Source of the DNA: Oegoconia quadripuncta
Lineage: Eukaryota; Arthropoda; Insecta; Lepidoptera; Autostichidae
Direction: 5' to 3'
Assembly (NCBI GenBank): GCA_949316235.1
Contig: OX438743.1
Coordinates: forward strand, 33,387,242-33,451,241
DNA length: 64,000 nt
A model generated the notes under the pieces. It did not search any database. It had not been told where the DNA came from and was given only the letters and a program-made list of their open reading frames with translations. Shown one piece after another: positions 22,820 to 33,820 of the stretch (position 1 is its first letter; every line of letters starts with the position of its first letter). The position numbers were made by a program, and so were the translations under genes.

Positions 22820-23240
22820 TTTTTAGTATTCCATGCCTCAATTTGGGACAACGGAACCGTCATAGGATCCCTTTGCTGTCCATCGGTCTGTCCGTGTGTC
22901 AAGGCCGTTTTCTCCAGAAACACACCCTTACACTGCTGTAAAAATTCAAGTTTCTAGATTATCGAAATAAATGTATACGGCCTTTAAAAGCGTATTTTCA
23001 TACTAAAAGTTCCACTGACAGATCATCAGAACCTACCTATAGAGTGCTTCCCTCCTGGTGCCGAATTATCTTGAAATATGGCACGGGCGTCTTTTGGTAC
23101 AAGTGAAGGTCTAAATATTGGAATTATTTCTAGGGAAACATTATGGGGGTTCATATCAATATTGTGTAGGTAACTAAACACATATTAAAGTTAGTCTGTG
23201 TAAAAAGTTTGTCAAGTCTACTCGCACTTGACCGGTTGTT
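22820..23240 (+). repeat. Family H repeat (ggttccg / gcacttgaccggtt element)
   Basis: Begins near 'attccatgcctcaatttggg', then 'acggaaccgtcataggatcc', 'ggtctgtccgtgtgtcaagg', and ends 'ctactcgcacttgaccggtt'. This order is a very common lepidopteran interspersed repeat. Partial relatives are at 10355, 11630, 41510, 43140 and 59519. Confidence 0.65.
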
Positions 23241-23329
23241 TTATACTATAAGAATAGAATTTACTCTTCAATAGTCACGGTCTAAATAATAAAATCGGAT
23301 GACACTAAAACGGTACTTCCGAAATGTTA

Positions 23330-23520
23330 CTTTCCAGTCGTGGACCCACCCTCGATCGTGTCGGTGTGTTCATTGTATGCAAATGGCAAATCGGCCGACC
23401 GCGCCCGCCCGCGCTACCAAATATTTCACGTTGGCAGCATTGCGGCCGGCGAGCGAGACGACGAATGACGCAGCGCGTAGGCCGCCCAAATTACGCGATC
23501 CTATAGTGTTACCAACGTTA
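23330..23520. promoter_or_regulatory. CpG-rich patch with octamer-like ATGCAAAT
   Basis: I count about 22 CpGs in ~180 bp of otherwise AT-rich DNA, including gcgcccgcccgcgc and gcggccggcgagcgagacg. ATGCAAAT at 23377-23384 matches the POU octamer. Two overlapping open frames here are side effects of the composition; neither resembles a protein family or is bounded by good splice sites. Possible enhancer or alternative promoter. Confidence 0.35.
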
Positions 23521-24570
23521 TTGGAAATATGAGAATTTTACGAATTGTTGGGGAAAAAATTCGCTTAAATTATAGGGGCTCAAACACACGTGAATTTAAT
23601 AACAAAGAAATTAGCTGTGTACGAAAACTTTTTTCCAGAAAAATGAAATTTTGTTAAAATTATTACAGCGGTGTGAAGTATGTGAGGGTAACAATACATA
23701 ATGAAATTAATCAATAATGTAGATAGAGTTTTTATGCAGCCGTCGGCTAGAGACCAAGCATAGCAATGGATGTAAAGAATTGCTTTATTTCTAACAATAC
23801 GAAATAATTACTCTAGATCACTCACAAGACTGAATTGAAAGTTATTTTACGATGTATTTCTCATGAAATTTAATAATAAACTTTAAACTTCAAATATCCG
23901 AAATGGATAAGCAGATTTTAAGGTAACTTCATAAATAGCTAAGGTACGCATACCATACCATACGTAGAAGATTAGAAAGGTATATAGAAAAATGTATTAG
24001 ATAATTTTTAATTTTTGTGTACCTTTGCTTTAAGAATAATCCCTCTTAACTGAAATAGAAATTTTAAATATCTGCAATATTGGATTTAAGATGTTGTTGA
24101 GTTGTTCTACTAAAAGCTAGATGGTATTTAAATTGCGTAAAACAACTACCTACATTAATTAAAAATTGCGGGTATTTAAAATTTCTATGCTGACAACATT
24201 AGACCCCACACTGAACACTCCCATAAGCATTCCAGGAACTACGGGACAACCAATTTGTCCCTTCCGTGCCACTGGTTTTGTCGTTCCCGTAGGCGCTATG
24301 TTAATAAAGATTTGGCCGCTATCAATTCCGTGGATGGGTCTATAAATGGAGCGACTGTTTGGTCTGCAAGTGACACCAACTGTCTCACTCCTGCTGTAGA
24401 TTTATTGAGAATTATTCTAAAGATTATGGCTGCCATGTTAAGTTTCAGTGAAATTAATTAAAGGACGGATTTTAGGCGATAAAAAAAAATACGTCATTTC
24501 GTATTCGTTAAGGACACGATATGAGAGTTTAGAAGGCGATTAAACAAATACATATATCTAATAACTCATA
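23521..24570. other. No gene recognised
   Basis: AT-rich non-coding sequence. Confidence 0.35.
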
Positions 24571-24572
24571 TT

Positions 24573-24652
24573 ATAAATTCGAAAGTTTGGATGTTTGTTG
24601 CTCAATCACGACAAAACGCCTGAACGGATTTGGATAAGAAATGTAAACAGTG
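24573..24652 (-). repeat. Family D fragment (3' end)
   Basis: 'cgaaagtttggatgtttgtt', 'gctcaatcacgacaaaacg' and 'ctgaacggatttggataaga' are the reverse complement of the family D 3' end. Confidence 0.7.
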
Positions 24653-24889
24653 CAGTGCAATAACTGATAGTGTGGAACACTGCCCGAGCCTCGAGTCGTA
24701 CTTGCCGAGGTTTTTAAAGACTACGGATAAAAATAAACAAAAGAAATATTAGATCAGTAGAGTAATATTGTATTGGAATTTTGATTACACAGGGGGTGTT
24801 TGAATCATTCATTTTTGAAGGCGCATGCGAAAATTACAGATTTACGTTCGCATTTTTGAAAAGTCACTTGTAGTTCGCTATCCGGACGA

Positions 24890-25152
24890 ATAATAAAATA
24901 AATAAAAATAAAATATCCTTAGAGATACACACAGCGCCATTTACTTCCATAGTAAGCAACTATAGATTTGTATTGTGGATACCAGATGGTTGATATTTTT
25001 TTTTTGTAAATAAATACTTATAATAACTGAAAACATCTATAACTCGGGTACATATTCGTATTCATCACACAAACATATGCCCCTAGCGGGATTCGAACCC
25101 GCAACCTTTTGGTATAGTGGCCAGAGTTGCTAACCACCACACCAAACAGGTC
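24890..25152 (-). repeat. SINE family A, full-length copy, reverse
   Basis: Tail (attt)n at the left. Then come complements of the 'agatggcgctgtg' and 'ccatctggtatcca' blocks, 'gtattcatcacacaaacata', the B box (gggattcgaacccg) and the A box region (gttgctaaccaccacacca). Reading right to left, the head starts near 25152. Confidence 0.85.
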
Positions 25153-25227
25153 GTCAACACCAAACGAATGGGTCTACCGATGCGTTTTCGAATCGGTATA
25201 AGGGGAATAGTAGTCCAAATAGTAGGA

Positions 25228-25268
25228 TACGTTTTTATCATTAGAAGGTTCTAATGATAAAAACGTAA
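25228..25268. repeat. Short hairpin
   Basis: tacgtttttatcattaga pairs with tctaatgataaaaaacgta around a 4-base loop, with one extra A in the right arm. Confidence 0.7.
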
Positions 25269-25319
25269 CTCAATATAATTTTTGACATTCGTATAAAATA
25301 TTCTGCGTGTAATGAATAT

Positions 25320-25410
25320 TTGCGTATTTGACGTTTTGATGAAATTGGCAACACTGCTTTGGAATGGTTCAAAAATGCGCAATACGGAGCCAATAGACAA
25401 TAAAATTGAT
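25320..25410. repeat. Partner of the ttggcaacac repeat at 2419
   Basis: 'ttggcaacactgctttggaa', 'tggttcaaaaatgcgcaata' and 'gagccaatagacaata' correspond block by block to 2438-2500. Confidence 0.4.
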
Positions 25411-26261
25411 TGCGATTAATTCGGTGAAAGTTGAAATATTGCACCTTAGTCACAAAATTTTCAATGTCAAATATATTTGGTTTCTTGGATTCATTCATTC
25501 GAAAATGTTTCTCGTGTGTAGGCATAGTGTTTCCTATGTTCAAAAAAATCTTGCCGCTGGAATCAAGCCCTAATCGTGCTTTATGTTAAGATAATTGATG
25601 AACCCAACGAGAGTATGCTAAAATTAATTATTTGCCATTTGCTTTTACAAAAGTATTCGTCCAAGTTAGTAAGGACATAAAGAATTCTTCTGAATTAGTT
25701 GACAAGAGGCTCTGGTCTGTACCGACCCTAATTTCTTTGTGCCCGTGTTATTCACACAACGTCCACAAGCGACATGGCCGTGGGCAAGACAAATCGACTG
25801 TCAGGGAATTCCAAACATCATTGCTATTCAGACTCGGAATGTAATTTATACCTACTGTCGACGATTCGTTGGCAGGTTTGCCATTTCTTTAGCAGAACTC
25901 TTCATATAACGACAAAGATCATAAATAAACATTGCACCATTATATTACATTATATTATTATGTGTGTATTAAAAGGTAATGTAATCTTTTGAAACACTAT
26001 CCTAGTGCATGAGAAGTCATACAGGCAGATAGATCACAGCATAGAAGGACGCACGCCGCGGCCGGTCTAAAAACGTGTCACCGGTATTCAGGGTGCAAAA
26101 TGTAAACAAAAGGATAGTTTTGTATGGTCGGTGTATAAATTGCGCAGTTTTATCGCTTTTGGATTTAATTGTATGGGAATCCTACACCTACCTACTAAGA
26201 CCCTGGATGAATCATTGAAATAAAGTGCACTTAATTCTAAATTATCGACCCATTTTGACGA
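25411..26261. other. No gene recognised
   Basis: Contains a CpG-richer stretch near 26045-26090 (cgcacgccgcggccggtc) of unknown meaning. Confidence 0.3.
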
Positions 26262-26535
26262 TGTTTGATGTAGTGGTTAGAAACTCTGCTGCTATACCAA
26301 AAAGGTCGCGGGTTCGAATCCCGCTAGGAGCATATGTTTGTATGATGAATACAGACAGATAGATATGGATGTTTTTTATTTATACTTAAATATTTTTATT
26401 TACACAAAAAAATGTATTTGTGTTGTTTATCAACCATCTGGTATCTATAATACAAGCCTAATTGCTTAGTGTGGAACTAGATGGATCTGTGTGTATGTGT
26501 AAAGATATTTATTTATTTTATTTATTTTTGCATTA
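26262..26535 (+). repeat. SINE family A, full-length copy
   Basis: gatgtttgatgtagtggtta, then cgcgggttcgaatcccgct, 'gcatatgtttgtatgatgaa', 'ccatctggtatctataa', 'gtggaactagatggatctg', and an (attt)n tail to about 26535. Confidence 0.88.
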
Positions 26536-26689
26536 TTTTTTAGTAAAAATTAAAATGGCTTATTGATTTTTCTGAAACGCGATTTAATAATTAGTGCGTC
26601 GATCGCGTAACGGGGGGTAACTTTTGTCATTTCTATATTTGTCATTAGGTGTATTTAAATCGGCACTTTGGGTTGGGAAAATAGCACCT

Positions 26690-26890
26690 TTTTATGCACA
26701 ATGTCACCTCACTCACAATTCTCACTCTTTATGAGACAGAAGGTGGTGGCCGGGTCAGGAATTGAATGGCTATCTTATCTTTAGCAACCGGAAAAGAACC
26801 ACGCTGTTATTACTGTTTGGAAGCAGACTTAGATAAGATGGTGGTAGCTGACCATGCAGACATTTAAAATTTAGGTTCTTTAGTTGACAT
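26690..26890 (-). repeat. SINE family C, degenerate copy without head
   Basis: 'tttttatgcacaa', 'gaaggtggtggccgggtca', 'ggctatcttatctttagcaa', 'gcagacttagataagatggt' and 'gtagctgaccatgcagacat' follow family C order. The copy stops before the tRNA-like head. Confidence 0.6.
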
Positions 26891-27871
26891 GAGTTTACGC
26901 AAACCGATCGAGAACACGAATGGATAGAGTGATATATTTTTCTGTAACGGTAACAGATTGCAAGAGAGATGCTTCTTGACGTCTATATACGTCTATATGT
27001 ATAGGACGATTTGATGTCATCACACCCACCATCACCACCAGATACCACAAGGTAAGTCACGTACAACAGGGCTGATCTGCAAAATGGACTCTAATTTTAT
27101 CTGTGCAAACAATTTGGTTTATAATCTATCTATAGCTACTTTTTCATACTGTTATGATGCACTGTAAATTTCCCAAATAAACAATTGAAATAATCGTAAA
27201 ATACTTTATAACTTAATTAAGAATAAATTTGTATAAAACGGTGTGAAGTTCTACCTGTCATTGTATAGTGACACGTGGTCTGTGCATATAGAGACGATAG
27301 TAATTGCAACCGTTTTAAAAAATGTGTTTTTTTTAGAATATAAGTTTAAGGATTTATGCACACAATAATATATTGTACTGTATACTTATTTTAAAGTGCT
27401 GTGTTCAGCTGAGGTGTTATTACATATGGCTGTTGAAACACTAGTTGAAACCTTAATGAAGTGTCACTATCTCGCAGTTGCTGTCGCTGTTTGTACTTCT
27501 GAGTTTATGAATATTTAACGATTTGAAAGTGTTCTGTTCATTCTCTTGCACTGAAAGGTCTTGGCTTTTAGAGAACTACTGTGAATTTGAATAGATATTA
27601 GCAAAGAGTAGGTAACTTTGAATTGTAACTTGGGTCGGATATTTCTTAGTTAGATGACTTGGTACTCTTTTTCACATAATATAATTTATATTAAAAACAT
27701 GCACCTGCGATTTAACTGTTGCCTCTTTCAGCGTTACATCAATATAATTGCATGTAGCGTAGTATTGCATTAGTTGTAACGAAATGTAATTTATTGTATT
27801 ATGTGTAGCGGCGTTTTTGGGGTAAAATAAGTTTTGAATAAAACTGGGATAAAAACAATATATACAACATA
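26891..27871. other. No gene recognised
   Basis: AT-rich. An isolated donor-like 'cacaag|gtaagtcac' at about 27051 has no supporting exon. Confidence 0.3.
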
Positions 27872-27879
27872 TTACAATT

Positions 27880-28176
27880 TTATTCATCATTAGTCCGTAA
27901 ACATATGGAATATAGACCTCCCCTTATATTGAGGGAGTATGGGTCATAGTCCACCACGCTGGCCCAGTGCGGGTTGGGGATTTCACATGCCTTCGATTTT
28001 TTTTTCTTTCTCAGGCATGTAGGTTTCCTCACGATGTTTCCTTCACCGTTTAAGAGCAGTCGGATAAAATAAGTAATTAAATTTAAAAACTCATTGGTCC
28101 ATGGCAAGCCTGGGGATCGAACCTGGAGCTCCCAAATTCGAAAACTGTGTCTCCCTCCACTGAGCCACCGATACTC
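27880..28176 (-). repeat. SINE family F with 8-bp target duplication
   Basis: The right end is a tRNA-like head: reversed it reads gagtatcggtggctcagtgg, then a B box (ggttcgatccccag). The body has 'ttctttctcaggcatgtagg' and 'ttcaccgtttaagagcagtc', a widely seen lepidopteran repeat core. The left end finishes in a tgatgaata-type tail. ttacaatt flanks it at 27872-27879 and 28177-28184. Confidence 0.85.
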
Positions 28177-28204
28177 TTACAATTACAAATAAAAATAAAT
28201 AATT

Positions 28205-28440
28205 ATATCTTATGTTGTGCTGTTACCCGCAACTACGTAGAATTCGTTCTACTACCAAATGCCTCACTCTGTGACTCAAAAGCAATCCCACTAATAATAC
28301 CTATCCTATAGAAATCGCTTTTCCGGGATAAGAAGTAGCCTATATATTAATCCAGGTCCTAATCTGTCTATCGTGCCAATTTCAACCAAATCTGTCCCGC
28401 CGTTTAGGAGAGAAGGGGTAAGTTCTGCTAGTGAACGCGA
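28205..28440 (+). repeat. Family D-related repeat, older copy
   Basis: 'gttacccgcaactacgtag', 'aaatcgcttttccgggataa', 'gaagtagcctatatattaat', 'ccaaatctgtcccgccgttt' and 'aggagagaagggg' give the same general plan as family D with a different sequence. It resembles common lepidopteran Helitron-like repeats. Confidence 0.55.
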
Positions 28441-29090
28441 CAAGTCACGATGCAGATTCTGGTAACAAGTTAAATTTAAAATTAACTCAACAAATGCATT
28501 TAATGTACTTATCTATAGGTTTATTAGGTCATCTGTATTTTTATCTAGTTTATGCCCTAATATATCACAGGCATAAACTAAGGGCAAACTAATAAAATGA
28601 AATGGTATAGGGTTGAACAAAAAATAAAAAACAATCGACGTAGAGGCTCTAAAACACGCTAACAATTTCATACTTATTTTATATTGACCAAGAAACAGCT
28701 TTAGACAAGTAAAAGACGGTAGCTGATGCCTGCTTACAAAATGAGCTTGGTATGTGATAGTATTTCATATCGGTTCTATCTGATCTTAACGTACATAGTA
28801 AAGATATTTTCACTCACTTTCCGCTCTGCTAGTTACCAATCTTTATCTTATATCCAGTTGATCCGTTCGATAGGTATATGCAGGAAATTAATAAGAATAT
28901 CAATTTCCTGCTGCTTGCGTATAAAAGATCAATTTGTGTTTCCCTTGTGAAGTCATTACCTAAATAACAGAAAGTTAAGCATACTTAATTACGTAACTAT
29001 AAATTAATTAAAAAAAAATCCCAAAGACATAATATGTACTTATATATGTTTTGAAAACGGCTGGTAAAATTACAGCCTCCCGAACAAGCC
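28441..29090. other. No gene; two small hairpins
   Basis: tagtttatgcc pairs with ggcataaacta (about 28548-28583), and gcaggaaatt with aatttcctgc (28880-28911). No other structure was seen. Confidence 0.4.
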
Positions 29091-29159
29091 GGTTTCTGAA
29101 AAGGCTTATGGTACCATATACCACACACTGCGGCAGGTTATATAGAAGACCGAGGAGTA

Positions 29160-29395
29160 CAACTTAACTATGTTTAGCGTTTGTGGACTATGAGAAAGCC
29201 TTTGATTCGAGCTGGCGTCTCTCCAAAACAGGGCCACATTGATTATCGGTATACTGAAATGTGTTTGTACAATAGCTCCAGTTGCGGTCGCGAGAAGCCT
29301 GTTTCCAACGGGTCCTCTCTGGAAATGTATGGGGTAGGGGAGGTGTATCTTCAGCAGAAGACGTCTTGTGGCTGACATGATGATGATGATTTCGA
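29160..29395 (+). pseudogene. RTE-like LINE relic: motif A joined to the C-terminus
   Basis: The frame starting near 29173 reads AFVDYEKAFDS, the reverse-transcriptase motif A block of RTE-type elements. After a large internal deletion it ends GEVYLQQKTSCG, a stop, and a (tgatgatga) tail, the usual RTE 3' end. Non-functional. Confidence 0.7.
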
Positions 29396-29559
29396 AAAAA
29401 TTAGTTTAGAAACAAAAAAAAAATGGATTGAAGTCGATTTTTTTTTATATTATGACACAGGCAGATATACAGACAAGGCATTATAATTTATAACACTTCT
29501 CCTTTTTAAAACCGTAGCAATATTTATAATATGATTTCTATTAAACATTCCTATTGACG

Positions 29560-30030
29560 ACCTGTTTGATGTAGTGGTTAAAAACTCTGACTGCTATACC
29601 AAAAGGTCGCGGGTTCGAATCTCGCTAGGGGCATATGTTTGTATGATGAATACAAACATGTGTTCCCGAGTTATGGATGTTTTTCATATATATATTTATT
29701 AATATTATTATTTTAATGAACAACGGGTTAGCACTTGACCTCAATCACACCTGATGTTAAATGAAGATGAGGCCGAAGGTGGTAGCATACTGACCCGGAA
29801 ACCCCATCTTATTTGGGGGACTGGCTATCTTATCTCTGACAACCGGAACACAATAATGCTATTAACTTTGATGTTTGGCGGCAGATTTATTGGTGGTAGC
29901 TAGCCAGTATTTACAAAAAAAATTAACTTGCGTAGTTTATCAACCATCTGGTATCCATAATGCAAGCCTAGTTGCTTAGTGTGGAACAAGTTGGCGCTGT
30001 GTGTATGTGCAAAGTATTTATTGTTATTAT
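29560..30030 (+). repeat. SINE family A copy interrupted by SINE C
   Basis: Head and first half at 29560-29709 (gtttgatgtagtggttaaaa; cgcgggttcgaatctcgct; 'gttcccgagttatggatgtt'); second half at 29909-30030 (tatttacaaaaaaaatt; 'tatcaaccatctggtatcca'; 'agttggcgctgtgtgtatgt'). The two halves join at the expected point of the family A consensus. Confidence 0.85.
29710..29908 (-). repeat. SINE family C fragment nested in SINE A
   Basis: Runs 'gaacaacgggttagcacttg', 'cacacctgatgttaaatgaa', 'cttatttgggggactggcta', 'acaaccggaacacaataatg' and 'ggcggcagatttattggtgg'. It lacks the tRNA-like head, so it is a 5'-truncated insertion in reverse orientation. Confidence 0.85.
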
Positions 30031-30669
30031 TTAGTATCAATCGGTTAGGTCTTTACTAACGACTACGTATACATATATCTATAGAACTTTTTGTTACTAG
30101 TCTGTTTTATATTTCGGGACTTTCACTCACCCTGGCACACATACAGTAATCTGGGGCCAGCCTTTCACGAAACGTCACCCTACTTATTAGTGTCGGACTT
30201 ACCTACACACCTTTCTTTCACTTTTTTCCCATTTCACAGCTATTTTAAGATGTTTAGACATACATGGCTCTCAATTGGGAAATAATTATGTGTTGAATAA
30301 GAGAGCGAAGTCGATTTTTGTTGCTAGTACAGATTTTGAATCCTGACCTAGCGAAGGATTCTATAATTCCAATAAAATTTTAGCTCAACACTGTCTAAAT
30401 ATAATTTACAACTTGACCTACTTATATCATTCATGTTTTAAGTGGAATTTCAACGTTTCAAAAAAGTTGGAATTTGGAACAATTGTCATCAATATTAATA
30501 GTAATTATCTAATTAAACAATATTATTCATTTAAGTGTATAAGTTGCAAAACAGGCAGTTTCCGTAAATTAACATTTATTTACAATATTTTTCATACTGC
30601 TAAAAATGGACTGTTACCACTCATTAATGTATATTTAATATATTATGATTTATCATTGAGTTAAAGTGA
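30031..30669. other. No gene recognised
   Basis: AT-rich sequence, no repeat identified. Confidence 0.35.
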
Positions 30670-30851
30670 TAAAGGGTGGCTGCTTTGTCAATTTGGATAA
30701 ATAGTAAGTAAACTCGAGTTTCGCGAAGAAAAATAAAAAAGTGACAAGTAGTGGGGTAGCAGTCCATAGTCAGTCGTCGTACCATGCGAACATCAGAGGA
30801 AGTTTTAAAAAAGAGTGTGAATATATCGGAGAATATATACAAAATGTGAGT
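30670..30851 (+). promoter_or_regulatory. Candidate internal promoter and short first exon
   Basis: tttcgcgaaga (30719-30729) is E2F-like. TCAGTC at 30770-30775 fits the arthropod initiator. 14 bases later an ATG (30784) opens 20 codons (starting MRTSEEVLKK) and runs into a strong donor, AAAAT|gtgagt, at 30846. Joined to the ASPP exon at 36750 the frame would stop after a few codons (GTC TAA), so it would act as an upstream open frame in a 5' UTR. Alternatively it is chance. Confidence 0.3.
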
Positions 30852-31068
30852 ATTTATACCTTGTTTTATTACTAGTCAAAACCCCTTTAAATTACGTAGT
30901 AATGAGAGGTCCATAGCTGACACAATTTATCTTATTAAAATGTATAAAAAAACATTCTTACTTACGTAGAAACGTACTTGATTATTATGATTTTGATTAC
31001 CTGTCAGTCAGTCCATGAGTCATAAAATGTCAAAATGAACATAACTTTTTAGATTCATATCTCGGGCT

Positions 31069-31838
31069 CAGAGATGTACAAAATACCCTGTACAAAGTAT
31101 CTGCAATACAAAATGCAAGATACTTTTAAATAAAGTATTTCAGATACCAGATACAAAATACTTTCGAGAATAGTATCTGAAATACTAAATACTAAATACG
31201 TATCTTCTAAATACTTCTTAAGATACAAATACTTTTGTTAGAAAACAAGATTTTATTTTAATGAATTCTAAGTTTATTTTTCTTAATTGACATAACACGA
31301 GCATAACACGATAACATAACACACACGTTACATAACATAACACGATTTATTCGTAAATAACTTAATGTTATTTACGTATGTAAATAACTTAACATTAAGT
31401 TATTTACGAATTATTCGTAAATAACTTAATGTAATGTAATATATACAAAAAGGCGGTCATCTTCTCAAATGAAATTACATTTCAGTTTTTTTTTTTAATT
31501 GTTTGGCTCGCACGACTTGTGCATTTGCCACATCTTGTATAGATACAGGCCAATGCAGTGCAAAGAAAGAGTCGCCATCTACCAATGTGATGTTGGACTA
31601 ATAATGACATGCTCAATTTTACGCATTTATTTTATATATTTCTACTAATATATTACTAAAAGTATTTTATCAGAAAAAGTATTTATAAAATACTAAGATA
31701 CCTACCAAACAAAATATATTTAAATACAAGATACAAAATGATTTTTTAAAAAGTATTTTAGATACAAAATGAAAATACGTATCTTGCATCTTGTATCTGT
31801 ATTTCAGATACTTGTATCTTAGATAAGTCACACCTCTG
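31069..31838. mobile_element. hAT-type MITE, 770 bp, with exact 8-bp target duplication
   Basis: ctcgggct occurs at 31061-31068 and 31839-31846, immediately outside terminal repeats cagagatgt (31069) and, reversed at the other end, cagaggtgt. Eight-base duplication and CAGRG-type ends are hallmarks of the hAT superfamily. Subterminal regions are packed with repeated 'agatac/gtatct' and 'aaatactt/aagtattt' units, likely transposase-binding arrays. The interior holds a palindromic 'gtaaataacttaa' cluster (31344-31425) and a short unassigned, non-repetitive stretch (31500-31620). No transposase gene. Confidence 0.92.
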
Positions 31839-31846
31839 CTCGGGCT

Positions 31847-32500
31847 ACATGTTGCAAATTTTCTATGTTACGTAAATCGAACATATTATTACGTGGGTGT
31901 TTACCCACGTAATAATATATTTTTATATCTGTGTATGTAGGTACGTAAAGGGCTACAGGGGGTCCAAAAGGGGCTCAAAGCGATCCGTGAGAATAGTGCA
32001 CGGCGTGCGTGCATATTGAATATGTGAACTTTGCCTACACAACTACCTGAGCTTAGATTCTCATTTGATATGATTTGATGGCTGTAGGATAGGCTTTTTT
32101 CAAATGCCAAGGATGGGATTTTCAAAGCCAACTATGAAAAATGTCTGTCTACTTAGGGATCAAATAAATCTAATCTATAGATCCTCTCTATTCAAGTTAC
32201 TAACGGCATGCGCATTACATAGGTGCGTACACGAGGCGCGGCCGGGTCGTAGGATTACTGCATAATATACGAGTTAGGGTTTTAATACGGTTATTGTACG
32301 CGGAGGCTAGGTCGGCCACAAACAATAGGACGACGGCCCACGCGGCCGAAACTAGGCGAATGTACGGTCGGCCCCACAGCACAAATCGGCCAACAGTAGA
32401 AACGACCTCTCTTACTACCGAATAATGTAATAGTGGATTAACGGACCTATGGAGCCCACGACACTGCTCGATTGAAGGATAAAGAACCATCCAGACGGCA
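31847..32500. other. No gene; one short perfect hairpin
   Basis: atattattacgtgggt (31883-31898) pairs with acccacgtaataatat (31903-31918) around a 4-base loop. The CpG-richer stretch 32220-32350 is unassigned. Confidence 0.5.
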
Positions 32501-32504
32501 TCTA

Positions 32505-33011
32505 ATCAATGACTGATGGACTAGTGGATAGTTACCCTGTTAGAAACCAACGGTTGCAGGTTCGAATCCCGCGAAGGGTAAATGTTGGTGTGATCAATAC
32601 GAACATTTTATTCCCGAATCATGTTAACTATACCCAAATATGTTTTTCCATATCCATAGTACTAGCGTTGCTTAGTTTGGCACTGGATGATTGGTGTACA
32701 TGTATATGTATACATAATGTCACGACCTATATCCCAAATGGGGTGGTCAGAGATATCCCAAATAATATTGTTTGGGTGTTCCAAATATTAAGAGTTTCAT
32801 GATTTAAACAACATCCACGGTTCACCTTATGAAATATACAGATACAGAAATGAGCCCATCGCCGATGAATCGTGCAATAGATGTTTTTTGGTGGAAAGTC
32901 CCTTAGTCGCCTTTTACTACACCTGCGGGAAGATACGGGTTGGTTCTATTCTATTTGAGTGCCCTAAATGAGCACATGATTGGTGTATGTGACCGAAATA
33001 TTTATTTAAGA
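32505..33011 (+). repeat. SINE family B copy interrupted by a family E element
   Basis: The head has gactagtggatagttaccct and a B box (ggttcgaatcccgcg). The body has 'gttggtgtgatcaatacgaa' and 'tgcttagtttggcactggat'. After the inserted element the 3' end resumes as atgattggtgtatgtgaccg, 'aaatatttatttaag'. Other family B copies are at 41246 and 48745, with fragments at 43385, 34730 (-) and 61650. Confidence 0.8.
32699..32975 (-). mobile_element. Family E element with 12-bp target duplication
   Basis: atgattggtgta is duplicated at 32687-32698 and 32976-32987. The element contains 'atcccaaatggggtggtcag', 'agatatcccaaataat', 'gagcccatcgccgatgaa', 'gtggaaagtcccttagtcgc' and 'acctgcgggaagatacggg'. 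A tgtatatgtata simple-repeat end at the left suggests the 3' tail, hence minus orientation. A second copy, in the other orientation, is at 53205. Confidence 0.85.
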
Positions 33012-33137
33012 AAAGCATCACCCGTTGACAATGACACAATTAATGGGGCACTCGATTTATCATCATCATCAGCTTATAGAAGCCCACTGTCACCCTTATG
33101 CTATCGCACGACGGACATCATATTATATGGAAACATT

Positions 33138-33470
33138 TTTTTTTTATGCACAACGGGTTAGTACTTCACCTCAATCACATCTGATGTTAAATGAAGATGA
33201 GGTCGAAGGTGGAAGCGTACTGACCCGCAAACCCCAACACATTTGGAGGACTGGCTACCTTATCTCTGACAACCGGAACACAACAATGCTATTAACATTG
33301 CTGCTTGGCGGCAGATTTAGATAAGATGGTGGTAGCCAGCCAGGCGGACATTTAAAATGCCCTACCACAAACTAAACCGAGTACTTAAACATGTACCCCG
33401 CTGGGGATCGAACCCGCGACCTCCGAATCGTAAACCCAATGTTGTTTACATTGAGCCACGGAGGCGGTTA
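33138..33470 (-). repeat. SINE family C, full-length reference copy
   Basis: Complete from the poly-T/'atgcacaacgggttagtact' end to the head. The head, reversed, reads ccgcctccgtggctcaatgt, then cgcgggttcgatccccag as B box. The middle has 'ggcggcagatttagataaga' and 'gtggtagccagccaggcgga'. Confidence 0.9.
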
Positions 33471-33764
33471 TACATATCGAGGATTCACTATCACTCTACA
33501 GCTTATGCAGCTGATTGCTAATCAGAGTTTTGCGGTTATTAACATCACATGCAATAGGGCACGTCACCGCGATTTTTGGGAGCTCCGCACTTTTGACGCT
33601 GTTACCCATTAATGACTCACGCCGGGAATAGAGGTCGATTATAGGATTCATGTAAGTATATTGACTATATAGTAGGTAACTTGTAAAGGGTTGGCTTAAT
33701 GTACCTAAATTACATGACTATCAGAAGGAAAAGTCCGATGTATACTTATATAATTACAATGAGT

Positions 33765-33820
33765 TCCATATTCGCCTTTTACGACACCCACGGAGAGATG
33801 ACGAGTTAGTTTTATTATTA
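33765..33820 (+). repeat. Family E-like fragment
   Basis: 'cgccttttacgacacccac' followed by 'ggagagatgacgagttagtt' resembles 53220-53260 and 32905-32950, read in the other direction relative to the 53-kb copy. Confidence 0.45.

Noticed and set aside
23299..23532. Two overlapping open frames in the CpG patch
   Set aside because: GC-rich sequence lacks stops by composition; both peptides are low-information and Arg/Ala-rich.
27035..27065. Exon donor at 'cacaag|gtaagtcac'
   Set aside because: No acceptor, open frame or conserved sequence upstream.
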